From Lepidodermella squamata (Eukaryota; Gastrotricha), in assembly GCA_047495785.1 (NCBI GenBank), contig JBLDXI010000007.1, positions 3,224,001 to 3,288,000 on the forward strand: a DNA stretch of 64,000 nucleotides, in the 5' to 3' direction. Under the pieces are notes generated by a model. It was not told where the DNA came from, made no database searches, and was given only the letters and a program-made list of their open reading frames with translations. Positions 9,776-20,271 of the stretch are shown here, one piece after another; position 1 is the first letter of the stretch; each line of letters starts with the position of its first letter. Made by a program: the position numbers and the translations under genes.

Positions 9776-12039
9776 TCATAAAGCTTGAGAAATGACTCTG
9801 TTGATCCATTGCACGTGATTTGAGACTTGGGTGAAAACGCCAGGTTTTGTCATAGCTAACAAATAAAAAACAGTTATAAGGTGACTGAAATAAGCTATTG
9901 TTACTTCCGCAGGGCATCCGACCCCATGCTGAAATTCCAACCAGTTCATTTTGCCTTGTCGCTCCGTTGAAGCATATCAGTGGAATTCCGACAGTAGCCT
10001 AATGACGAAAATGCTTCGTTTACGATGGGTCGGGTGGTTCTCGGAAATTAACCTTTATGCAAACATCGTCCGATCCCAACTGCTTCCCAGCGCAAAACTG
10101 AAAAATTGACAAATGTTTACTTCATGAACTGGATGATTGCTGATTTATACGTGATCGTCTGTCATCCGAGTGTTGCCCCAAGTTTCTCTCAAGCACGTGT
10201 CTTGATTGATTATATCGATCGAGCTGCTAGTCAGTGTTTGGAATGGGTATTGTCGGAATATCCCGCCCCATGAAATAACCTTGCAATCGGTGTATTTCGC
10301 AATGGGACACGGAGGTAGCATTGGCGTTCTCAGGGTACCAAACTCGTCGAACGGTTCATCCAGCTGTACTAACGCTATATCAGACGGATAAGTAAGCGGG
10401 CTGTACCTGAAAAGGAAGCTTTTTCATTTCAACGTGGGCGTAACGAGGTACTTACTCAACCAGATTTTCATCGCCTTCTCCTAAATGATCAGAGTCCCAT
10501 TTCAGGTTGACGATTCTCCTTTGCTGAACCCCAATGGACATAAGCGGTGAGTTTTCTTTATCCGAATTCGCGACTACAACCCACTGCTGTAGATCACTCC
10601 GTCCAGGGTAAAAGCAATGTAAAGCGGTCGCGACCCAGTAAGGTTGTATGACAACCCCAAGGCATTGTGTGAGTATTGGATCCTCATCAGACGGTTGATG
10701 ACGTAATTGGACCATCCATGGGAAGAGTAAGGAGGGTGGCACTGGACGAGTTGTAGTCCAGATGGGTCGACATTCACCCGGGGTTGACCAAACCCCGCCC
10801 AAACAAGCAGTAACATTGGGTCCGATCAAAATGAATCCTTCATTACAGAAGACTCGTCGGGATCTCCCTAAATCTGGTTTCGTTTGGTCTATGAAGCCAT
10901 TAGGAACGCTGGGGAGTTCTTTTGGGCAACCATCAACCCAAGCTGTGTCTGAAATTCAAAAATTCAACATCAATTTATCAGAAAAGCTAGTGAAACCTTT
11001 GTTTTCAGGAATGTAAGTAAGCTTGACATGGTCTGCAGCCGCGTAATTAGACCTTTCATATACCCAATATCGTATCCAGGGTAGTAATGGGCAAATGCGG
11101 GTGTAAACTCCAACCCCGGTGCAATCGCCAGTCGGCGTAAAAACAGGTGTTGACAGGAAGCCAATCAGGAACGTTTTCTCATTCTCGAGACTTGTGCAGA
11201 TCAGCGCACTGCCTTGCTCTCGGCTAGCTAGTTCGCAAGATGTCGCGTCATATGGGTTCTCCGACCCGATGTTAGCATCGTGTTCGTAGTCGTTCCACAT
11301 CAGATTAATGGATTGATACTCTGCGAATCCAGCGCAGATTTTGGTGGCGGAAAATGAAAGGCTTGGTCGTAAATTCGAGCATTCAACGTATGGCTGGATG
11401 TATATATCCGTTTTATTGACAGATTTTGACTCCATAGGGTCCCCTGTAAATGAAAATGCAAATCATGAATGCTGGCCAGATATTTGATGGGAAATTACTG
11501 GACAATCTCCATCCGAGTAATGTAGCTTTCAAGCAGCCATCTACAATATGAGTCCTCTGATTATGGAATGAGCAGAAAGTATCGTTAGGCAGCGTTGTGC
11601 CCAATACAAGAGAGGAGTAAGGATTCAAAACAGCTGGCTTTATCATCCGAACTAGCGCTGCGTCGTACTCAAGCGTTTTGTTATTGAAATCCGGATGTAA
11701 GATAGCCCGTTCACACGCTATGACCTGCTCTCCGATATTATCGAATAAATCGTATCTTTCGATGATAGCAACAGCACTTATGGCATGAGCTAGGCATTTT
11801 GCTGTTGTTAACAACCATTGGCTTGAAACTAGGACAGCAGTGCAGTATCGAATGCCGCCCGGAGATGTCCGATTTCTGAAAGTTACAGCTAAATGGGCTA
11901 GGAAGGCTACATCAGGAGGCCGTCTGCTTTGGCCGCGAACAACTATCGCGAGGAAGTATGTATGAAATGTGAAAAATAGCAAGGTAAGCTTCAGTATCAG
12001 GCCGCCAAGTACTAAACAACGGGCTTTTGCACCCATCAA
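9776..12039 (-). CDS. Secreted serine-protease homologue: pseudo-protease, sushi, pseudo-protease
   Basis: Seven exons in frame: 11499-12039, 10997-11443, 10456-10948, 10151-10406, 10053-10097, 9905-9998, 9776-9855. The N-terminus is hydrophobic (a long signal peptide or anchor). Protease domain 1 has LLTTAKCL where the catalytic His (TAAHC) should be, keeps YDAALV for the Asp region, and has SREQGSALIC in place of CQGDSGGPLVC, so His and Ser are lost. A sushi/CCP module follows (GCPKELPSVPNGFI ... RRVFCNEGF ... CLGGVWSTPGEC). Domain 2 keeps VATALHCF and SDIALVQL but has CIKATVGIPLIC instead of the GDSGGP motif, so Ser is lost. The end, KPGVFTQVSNHVQWI, is a typical S1 C-terminus. The protein should be secreted and catalytically dead, perhaps a cofactor or recognition protein in a protease cascade (inference). 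Confidence 0.85.
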
Positions 12040-12229
12040 ATGAAGGCTGGTGACATGTAATGATTATGCTAGGCTTGCAAACAATGTTTTGACTCGTCTA
12101 GATGTGAGTGCAAAGTAGCACGTGGATCAAACTATTGTACTCATGTCTAATTTTAACATTTCACAACAAAAATAAGTAAAAAGTATCCCGAATACATGAC
12201 TGGGTCTTGTTTCTTCACAGAAAACATAT

Positions 12230-14806
12230 TTATATGGGTATTTCTGAAACTTGTGACGACATCTGGCTTGAGCTCATCATTTGAGTAGCTTGGCTCGAGT
12301 TGCGCATCGCGAATTTAAAATCACTGAAAACCCAATGCGGCGCCAATGCAATAGTCCCTATCATCGCAGAGAACAGAGCTGAAAACAGAGATAACGCCAT
12401 CATTTGATTCGTAGGATTGTAGTCCAGCACGAAATAGACTAAAACAGAGGCGAGGAGCAGCGTAGTCATTAGGGTGACTGTAATTCTTGCTTTAATCAAC
12501 TCAACGCCGATGATCTGTCCATCACCGTCAAATCTTAGTTTCCGTAGGCCGTAGGAAAACCAAGCCCCTGTCACGAAAAGGAGCAAATGAAACGCAGCTG
12601 AGGGACCGGCCCAAGCGAATTCGTAGTCTGATCGATAGGTTAGGGCTTTTACAATGTTATAAGTGTCACTTGCCTCATCGTATGGGTTAGCAAGCATTAA
12701 ATTCTCGAGATACGGCTTTGGAGGATCCAGGGTGATCCAAGCCCCTAAATGACCCGCAGACAGAAGTCCAAATATAAACAAACCTCGAGTTGTAAAAGCC
12801 GAAAGCAGTAGTTTCAAAGACATCAAATCAACACCAGCAGGAATAGGAGAGTCTGGAGGGGGTTCCTGGATGACTACTGGAGCTACAAGATTCGACGAGC
12901 TTCTTCGATTTGCTTCATGCTGCCCATGACCATCGGCTGGTTTGACGTGAATTAAGGTAGTAGATTGCATTGGAGCAACGGATCTAGATGTTTGTTGGGC
13001 GGACATCAACGCCGAGTTTCGAGGTTGAGCATTAATTGTCATTGAAACCGCAAAACTTCCAGATTTTCTCAACATATTGCGGAACCCATTTTTGGCATGA
13101 ACCCTATAGAACATAATTTGGCTCAGCAAGCTTCCCTGAGCTACCGCAAACGCAATTACTGGGGTAACTCGTTGAAGAATAAATAAGACAGAAGCAACTC
13201 CAGGTTGAGATCTGACTGAAAACAGTATAGACGAAACGTTGAAGAGGAGGCAAGCAAGGATCAATAGGTTTTTCGACATTTCCCCAAAAATATCAGCCTT
13301 CGCGCTAAAAGCTACATAGCCAATTTTCCCAAGTGACAATATCGAATTTATCGCTATGATCCCATAGAAAAAATCATAAGAAATCGCTGAGAGTATTGAT
13401 TTTTCGATTCGCTTATCCCGCGGAGGGATGTTATCAACGCTGAACCAAACTGGGCCGTTAATGTCCCTCCTCACAGAGTAGCTTGAATAACTGAGAGGCG
13501 GAGCGTCAGGGCCGCTTCGCCGGAACGAGCTAACCACCTTCAAGCCAGTTTTCTGGGTCCACTGAACAGCGACGTAGACATCATCATCCGGTTCAGCCCT
13601 AGGAGAGTAGCGAAACCTCCCGATTCTTAGGCTGTCGAAGTCAACATTCGCCATAGACTCATTCGCAACTCTCATGACCTTGTAAGGATGGCTTTGATAG
13701 TCCAAAAGGGTCATATTCATCGAATTCAAGCGCGTTTCAGTTTGATTTAGAGCCATGATCGCTGCTAAGGCTGCATCGTGGCATAAAATTCGGCGATCGT
13801 AATCTGCAGGCCTAGCGCTGACGTTTCCACCCATGGCAATCCATTTTTCGTCGAATTTACGGTCGAATTCTGCGAGGTCATAGCCTAAACTGGACTTAGT
13901 CTCCGGCGCATCAGCATTCCAAGAAGCCCATGCAACCCAAAATGTATATTTGAGCTGTTCCCAAATAATCTTCCTAGTACAGCCTGTTTCTATGAATTCC
14001 GGTAGGCTATACGGCTCGACATAGCTGCCGTAATGTAGAATGAAAGCGTATCTTGGCCCTGTCATTCCAAACTCATACGTTTTGCAGAGAAATGTCAGAA
14101 TTATTTGAGAAGCTGAAATAAGGAGATAAACGACCCTAACATCGCTTTTCTTGATAAAATCAATGGTTTGATCTTCAATATCAGCTACAACGTCGAAGTA
14201 GGGGATTTCAAAACCGTTCGCTATGCCTTCTTTCGCCAACATCGCAGCGATGATGTAGTCTGACGGGTTGAGGACAGTTGACATGATGCCTAGACGGTTC
14301 CACTTCCCAATTTCCCTCGTGAATCTTAACACTGCGAACATCATCATTTCACCGCCACTTCTCGCTCGGTATATATTAGGATACATTTTTCGATTCGCTG
14401 TTAGAGCAGGGTGGTTACAGCCTTGAGCTGATGCGACAAGGTAAACATGGGGTGCAATAGGTGATGCTGGTACACAGCCGCCGGAATACAGAGGTCCGAT
14501 ACTTATTGGAGATAAATCGCCGTATTTTCGAGTTTCGAAATCCTGCCCGAATCTCGCGATTAGAGCCGGAGCATAGAATCCGTTTGGACCTTCGTCCTGA
14601 AAATTCGGTACAATCCTGTATTGTCGTAGAATATCATGGCGCTTGTTTGTCTCCTCCGTGGCAATTAGCGTTGCGATTAGGCAAGATTCACCCGTCCTCG
14701 GAGCGTCACCTGTGACATCTAAAGTTGTCAAAACAGTTAGGTTGAACGGTTTGAAAGCAAGAGCCAGCTGGCATACGAGAAAAACAGAGTATAGTTTGAG
14801 TTTCAT
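12230..14806 (-). CDS. Class C GPCR, GABA-B-receptor-like (intronless)
   Basis: A single open frame of 858 residues. It starts with a signal peptide (MKLKLYSVFLVCQLALA), followed by a Venus-flytrap ligand-binding domain of the ANF/periplasmic-binding type to about residue 440. PPRDKRIEKSIL leads into the membrane part, in the place of the PP-D linker of GABA-B receptors. Seven hydrophobic segments follow (FFYGIIAINSILSLGKIGYVAF, first, to MMALSLFSALFSAMIGTIALA, last), with a long intracellular loop between TM3 and TM4, and a short Ser/Met/Gln tail. There is no Cys-rich domain, as in GABA-B receptors and unlike metabotropic glutamate or taste receptors. The ligand is unknown. It is closest in sequence to the plus-strand receptor at 59353-61770 (shared CNHPALT/CNHPAMT, PSDYI, GNGxE-PYFD-type blocks). 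Confidence 0.85.
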   Translation of the reverse strand: MKLKLYSVFLVCQLALAFKPFNLTVLTTLDVTGDAPRTGESCLIATLIATEETNKRHDILRQYRIVPNFQDEGPNGFYAPALIARFGQDFETRKYGDLSPISIGPLYSGGCVPASPIAPHVYLVASAQGCNHPALTANRKMYPNIYRARSGGEMMMFAVLRFTREIGKWNRLGIMSTVLNPSDYIIAAMLAKEGIANGFEIPYFDVVADIEDQTIDFIKKSDVRVVYLLISASQIILTFLCKTYEFGMTGPRYAFILHYGSYVEPYSLPEFIETGCTRKIIWEQLKYTFWVAWASWNADAPETKSSLGYDLAEFDRKFDEKWIAMGGNVSARPADYDRRILCHDAALAAIMALNQTETRLNSMNMTLLDYQSHPYKVMRVANESMANVDFDSLRIGRFRYSPRAEPDDDVYVAVQWTQKTGLKVVSSFRRSGPDAPPLSYSSYSVRRDINGPVWFSVDNIPPRDKRIEKSILSAISYDFFYGIIAINSILSLGKIGYVAFSAKADIFGEMSKNLLILACLLFNVSSILFSVRSQPGVASVLFILQRVTPVIAFAVAQGSLLSQIMFYRVHAKNGFRNMLRKSGSFAVSMTINAQPRNSALMSAQQTSRSVAPMQSTTLIHVKPADGHGQHEANRRSSSNLVAPVVIQEPPPDSPIPAGVDLMSLKLLLSAFTTRGLFIFGLLSAGHLGAWITLDPPKPYLENLMLANPYDEASDTYNIVKALTYRSDYEFAWAGPSAAFHLLLFVTGAWFSYGLRKLRFDGDGQIIGVELIKARITVTLMTTLLLASVLVYFVLDYNPTNQMMALSLFSALFSAMIGTIALAPHWVFSDFKFAMRNSSQATQMMSSSQMSSQVSEIPI

Positions 14807-15641
14807 TTGCTATGAAATTATTACAGTTGCCACGAAATGCGGTGGGCATGGGACGTCTGTAAATGTTTTGAAAACTTCCGTCAATTCGCGAGAAATCAAT
14901 GCAAGGAAGCAGTAGGAAGATCACGCGCATAATTACATAAGTTCTTTCCTTTCATTGTCCCGTGCTTCGCTACACGCAGAAGGGACGATGATTGCCTGAA
15001 GGGGCTATTAAAACAGCTAAGCCCCTTGACTATCTTGAAATCCGAATTACAAAGCCTCGCCTTATACATATTTCAATAATTCTTCCTCAGCAGGAACCGC
15101 CGCTATCCTTCGGTCTTTTTCGACTTGCTTCAAATCTACGCACCTTGTTCAAATGCCCTAGTTAATAGAAGCGGGCACGAAAAAAGACAGCAGACAACGC
15201 TAAGACAAAGCAGCCTCAAATATAAAATATCAATCAGACTCAAATAGATTGAAGCTATTTTAATTTTTTTGCATTGTCCTTGATTTGACTTCTATCAAAC
15301 ATTGATTAGATTGATTATATTAGATTGCAGTGGATTTTGTAGAATATGTTTCATCTTTTTTAACCGCATTGAAGGACTCTTTCTGCCAATGGCTCATTCA
15401 ATGGCTCTATGCCATGAATTTTGGGTGTTCTCTCGGAAAGGGAACTGCCATAAATTGTTGATTTCGCTCACTCAGAATCACACTAAGCTCGCTAATAAAG
15501 GAGCGTTTATGGTATATAGCTAGGATAGCTCAACCACCGGATTGTAACAAGTGTCTGTTAATAAAACATAATCTTCCTTTATTTTTGTGATATGTTTTTC
15601 TTGTGAACATTTTATAATGGACTAGAATCAAACTAGAATCT
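14807..15641. other. Intergenic region
   Basis: About 830 bases upstream of the class C receptor and downstream of the channel gene. Open frames here are short and lack protein-like composition. No repeat or RNA gene recognised. Confidence 0.4.
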
Positions 15642-17254
15642 TTAGCAAAGTTTTAATTTTACGAAACCGTTATCAAGCTTGCCATCGATCGTGTTGAAAT
15701 GAGCTGAGAAGTGTATGTAAAGCCACGTGGCTAAGTATCCCGATAATTTAGCCGTGATCGTCGTAAATAGAGCCAGCCGATTCCACACTTCAGAAGCCCG
15801 CAACTGAGTTTCATCATCAACCGCCAAATTTTGATTAGCCCGTCTTTCAAACATGTCCTCAAGCATAACACCAATAGCTCGTTTCTCTGGCGAAGTGAAT
15901 TGATGCTGTGATTTCCAATGGGTAGATCGCCGCGCTATCGACACTCCTGAACTGGTATTCTGCAGATCTTGACATTGAGCTTCACGTCTTGCTGATGTGG
16001 CGCTGGGCGATTGAATGTAACGATGTATTTCCAGGGATTTAATTTCTTTGGCTCGTTGCTCCTCCCGCCGTAGCTTGTCAGCTTTCTTTTCGGATGAGAC
16101 ACTGTGTTTGATCAGGCTCATTACGAGGCAAAGGGAGGCGTTTAACACTGCAATTAAATATTAATCAATAGACAGTAGGTAAAGATGAGAAAAGAACAAC
16201 TGAAAGATGCTTCTGGAACTTACAAACATTATAGCCGAGAAAATAACCGACCGCAGGGATGTGAAAACTTGTTGCGGAGGTATACAAAAGGCTCACAGCC
16301 ATGATGACCACGTAGCCAATTGTTGCGATGAAAATTGGAATAGATCTCTCTGTATCATCGGCTTCATGAAAGACAGTCAAGTCTTAAACTTCGAATTTAG
16401 CTTAAGCAGCTCAAGCAAACATACGGGGTGTCGAGAAAGCTGATATCGTATGAATAGATAATGCAACTGAAAGAATGGAATAGTTTAGTTCAGTTTAGTT
16501 CCAACAGCGCTCAAGTTCTTTGAAGTTACCTGACGGCACGATAATGAGCCACATGCACCACCTCCTTGATTTTCTTTCCAACTTGAATTGAAGCAAAGAA
16601 CGAGACTCATGAAAGCTGATTTCTACAAATGCCCATTCCAATGAGGACTGATCCGTGACCTGCAAGCAAGACGGGAATCTTTCAACGACAAAATTCGCAC
16701 TGGCATCGAAAGGATCGGGTAGTTTGAACTCGCAAACGGCCTGGAAGAAGAGCAATTTTTATCGGACACTTCATAAAAGTCTTTTCGCTTACAATATCGA
16801 AGGGAAACAGATTTAGAGACGATTCGAAATTACACAAGGCTCTAAGCCACTTCCTGATTTCCCACGTTGGGGCTTTGATTTTACCATCTGTTGACATGGT
16901 GACCAATTTAGGCTCAAAATCGATAACACTGGGCGTCCAGACTAATTTAGCTGGGATTGTGATGGATAAACCCGGGCATGCTGAGACGTTGAGGCGCTGA
17001 TCGAACCAGCTGATCTGAGCCCCGACAATCGCTTCGTTTGAACCCAAGTCAACATTCATCATCTCAAGAAGAACTTCTATTTTCGGACTCGGCGGAATGA
17101 AATTCACCACGCCCACAGACATCTTATCCCAAAGCGCTTCCATCGAGCATCCGGTCGCATTTTTCGCCGTCGCATTCGCCGGTTGGGTGACATTTGTCAA
17201 ATTAAAGCAAGCCGCACTATGTAAAACCGTCAAAATCGGAATGAAAGCTCTCAT
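15642..17254 (-). CDS. Cys-loop ligand-gated ion channel subunit, divergent
   Basis: Five exons: 16793-17254, 16530-16740, 16425-16466, 16224-16382, 15642-16147, all GT-AG and in frame, giving 459 residues. The signal peptide is MRAFIPILTVLHSAACF. The extracellular domain has AQISWFDQRLNVSACPG and LVWTPSVIDFEP, the expected W-x-D-x-RL and VW-P blocks. The Cys-loop is C-N-F-E-S-S-L-N-L-FPFD-I-A-V-C with 15 residues between the cysteines instead of the standard 13. Membrane segments follow: M1 (WCMWLIIVPS), M2 (VALSIHTISAFST), M3, a long basic loop, and M4 (TITAKLSGYLATWLYIHF). No vicinal Cys pair, so it is not an alpha-type acetylcholine subunit. Ligand and ion selectivity are not readable. 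Confidence 0.82.
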
Positions 17255-17766
17255 CTTAATCTGTGGGGCTGAAAGTAAGGCTTCTGCATTTTTTTCGATC
17301 AGCCGTATAATTTTTTGTTTGCTACAACACCCTGTAGTACAATCGTACCTGGTGCGTGATGATTAATTAGCGTAGATTTTTTATTTGCGGCAATTTGTTA
17401 TATGTTTGTTAATAATTTATATCAGCCTGTCGCCACAAGTGACCTGAGGCATATCCTGATCAATACCCGGTGATTTCTGGTCATAGGAAAAAGGCGACGT
17501 AAAAATCCGGAAATTGATTTGTGATTACGCTGGATAGGCGCGCCATTAAAGCCGAAAAAGTTATATCGCCTCAGTTGATTCACTAAAAATGTCACCTCGT
17601 CACCTACATTAAAATTTGTCCGGCGATATAATCATCATCTGAGTGATTATTTTTCTCGATTTTAAAGCCTCTGAACTCCACCCACTCAAGTCATAAGCGT
17701 CTTAACCTAGTGGATTAACTTGATTGAATCAAACAACTTGCTATTTGCTAAAAACACAACTCGAAA
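17255..17766. other. Divergent intergenic region (bidirectional promoter)
   Basis: About 510 bases separate the start of the minus-strand channel gene from a plus-strand secreted-peptide gene; it must serve both promoters. No other feature seen. Confidence 0.4.
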
Positions 17767-18075
17767 ATGACATGCCTTCTCTATCGGCTTTTTGCCCTCT
17801 CCCTCTGCATCGCATCGGTAGTGCCTGTGAGGCATAAAACAGGCAGTGATAACGAAGCAGCTTCTGCCAACTCGTGTACGACCTTCAGCAGCCCGCTTTA
17901 CAATCAATTCTCGGCTTTTCAAAAGCTCGAATTGGTTAACCTTTGCCGAATGGTTGCTAAATCGCCCAAGCTGAGAGCAAAATTCGACGAGAGGACCGAA
18001 GTCATGTGCAGCTTATGCTTTTCGGTAATAATTAACTTGATTAGCAAGACTTGCCTGCAGATATTTTTTCAATAG
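17767..18075 (+). CDS. Small secreted Cys-containing peptide
   Basis: The frame begins with a clear signal peptide, MTCLLYRLFALSLCIASVVP, followed by a mature chain with SCTTF, LCRMVAKSPKLRAKF and VMCSLC, i.e. four Cys, with FDERTE between. A possible 36-nt GT-AG intron (18025-18060) is a multiple of three; the frame closes at the same stop, 18073-18075, with or without it, so the length is 90 or 102 residues. AATAAA follows near 18263. The Cys pattern fits a small disulphide-bonded hormone or defence peptide, but I cannot match it to a family. It lies tail-to-tail with the second channel gene. Confidence 0.55.
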   Translation: MTCLLYRLFALSLCIASVVPVRHKTGSDNEAASANSCTTFSSPLYNQFSAFQKLELVNLCRMVAKSPKLRAKFDERTEVMCSLCFSVIINLISKTCLQIFFQ

Positions 18076-18282
18076 AAACTGGAATGGAAAAATCGAACAT
18101 GCCAATTGATTCCGTTTATCGAACGCATTGGATACATTCGCATGGAATGCGATCAGAAAATCATCCGGAGAGCAAAAGATCAAGCAATTGCCAAATTTTT
18201 CCATTGATTATTATAATTTGTTGTGAGAATTTTATTATCAATGATACTCTTTTCCTTATAGAAATAAATCGCATGAATTAAG

Positions 18283-19952
18283 TCAAAATCCTTCAACATC
18301 GGAATATTCGTGAATTCGAGTGAAGTAACTTCTCATTGTACTTCCCCGATCACCATACGTCACAAACAGTCCAAAGGTCAGAAAGCCGACTAGACTCGCG
18401 AAAACGAAGGCAGCTAGAAAAGCTTTGTTAACAAAGTCTGACATTCTAACGTCGTCATAATCCGCGTCCAGTTTCCGCGCGTAACTGCCAAGTGAATACA
18501 GCAGACTCCGCTTTCGCCGCCGATGCCGCATATAGTTGAGATGGGCAGTTAAATCGCGACTCGCGAACCCGCTTAACGCCCAATACCGGTCTGAAGTTTG
18601 AAGCTTTTCGTTTAGGGAAGAATTTTTGCTTGAACCGCCTCCGCTCGACCAAAGAGCTAGAGTTCGCGTTGATTGGCCTGAATCTGCTCGTTCAGTTGAG
18701 GCTGACTTCATGTACCTACGACGCCGGATGACGGATTTTATGTCGCTGTCTTTAGCTGCCAGCATTTTGTCAGCTTTCATCTGCCATTCTACATCGACGA
18801 GTCGATAGATGAAACAAGCCCCAGCGATTGCAAGGGATGACAAAACTGAATAAAAAAATGTAGGAAAAAAATCAGGTAGTTTTCAAGCTTATACTTATGT
18901 TATAGGCGAAGAAAATCATGAGGACAGGGGTGGTTTCGCTTGTTTCAGGGGTGGATTGCACGAACATTATGAAGAGAAGGAAATAGCTGACTAGACCACT
19001 CGCGGCAGTGCTAACCTTTTCGTCACTTTTCGCGTTAGACACAAATGCTGACCCGGTTTGAAGTGCTGTAGCAACTGGAAAAACAAAACATTAAGAAAAT
19101 TATGATTTTATTACTTGCTAACTCACTTGATGGAACAACAATGATCCAGACGTAGTAGTATGGCCTGCGATCTAAACGGACCCAAAATCTAATCCCTGGT
19201 TCAGTTTCGTTCGGGAAATCCACGAACTGGTTTGTCATCAAAAACATTGGATGAGCGTCGATGCATCGATATCTCAATACAGCCTTTTCAATGCTTGCAA
19301 CTCCGAAGTGGAGTTGGCTGTTGCGATAAGCCGGTGATTGTATGAAAATGTTACATTCTTGCTGGTCGAATGGAAAGAAAGTTGCATCGAAGCGGCAAGC
19401 TAATTCAAGCCGTAGGGAAATAGACCATTGGACTAGACCTGTATCTCTGATGACTAGAGGATGCTTCTCCCAGCTATCAGGGTACACCACAACTTCCGCC
19501 CCGTTTTGAATTTCGTGGAATGGGAACCATATTTTTTCGGCTTTGAGCGCAATCGTTTGATTAGTGCACCCCTCGGATTGATTTATAGCTAATCTCCAAT
19601 CATACCAAGAGAACTCGAGTCTAACCGTGATGCTGAAGACTCCATTCGCGTCTGAAATCTCGTTCAAAGCCATTACAACAGCTCTGACTTGAACAGTCAT
19701 GGGCTGGGTTGGTGGTACCAATTCTAAACCACCTAAATCACCGACGGCTTCGTTGAACAGCCTACCGCATTTTTGTGACAACAACGCCGTTGAGTTTGTC
19801 ATAGATGAATTCGAAGATTTCTCCGACGAAATATCGTAGTCAGCGAATTTTATACTAAGCCGCTGCTCGTAAACCCTGTAGTCATCTCTGTAATTGTAAC
19901 CGGCCTCGGCTACCTCAAATGTAAGGAAAATTAACAAAAAGCGTGCGACCAT
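18283..19952 (-). CDS. Cys-loop ligand-gated ion channel subunit
   Basis: Three exons: 19127-19952, 18895-19074, 18283-18845, in frame, giving 522 residues. The signal peptide is MVARFLLIFLTFEVAEA. The extracellular domain includes VRLEFSWYDWRL, EKIWFPFHEI, SISLRLELACRF and a canonical Cys-loop C-R-F-D-A-T-F-FPFD-Q-Q-E-C (13 residues). M1 is YYYVWIIVVPSIATAL; further hydrophobic segments are YFLLFIMFV, VLMIFFAYNI and, after a Ser/Arg-rich loop, AFLAAFVFASLVGFLTFGLF near the C-terminus. Both introns fall at the same places as introns 2 and 4 of the neighbouring channel gene (end of M1 and after M3), so the two are old tandem relatives. No vicinal Cys; ligand unknown. Confidence 0.85.
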
Positions 19953-20271
19953 TTTAGACGTGAAGGTTGAACCAATTCCGCCAGTACAATTTACATGTCG
20001 AAGTGAATGGAATCAATTCACCCAAGAGGTTCAAGTGCGACGAAAAAACGATTGAATTATCGCTCATCAATATTTCATTTTCCCGATAATGAAAAATATT
20101 ATATTGTTTCAGATCTAGCAGGAGAGTATCGATGATTCAAAAATGCAATGAGTGGTCTAATATAAACAAAGGCGTCCTTTGTTTGACAAAAGGACTCAAA
20201 TTAAGGAAGAATTTATCTTGCTGATTTCACAGTATGAGTTTCAAAAGCCGTTGTAATACAAAACCCGATTT
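19953..20271. other. Intergenic region
   Basis: About 320 AT-rich bases between two minus-strand genes; promoter of the channel gene and 3' UTR of the GPCR gene presumed. Confidence 0.4.
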
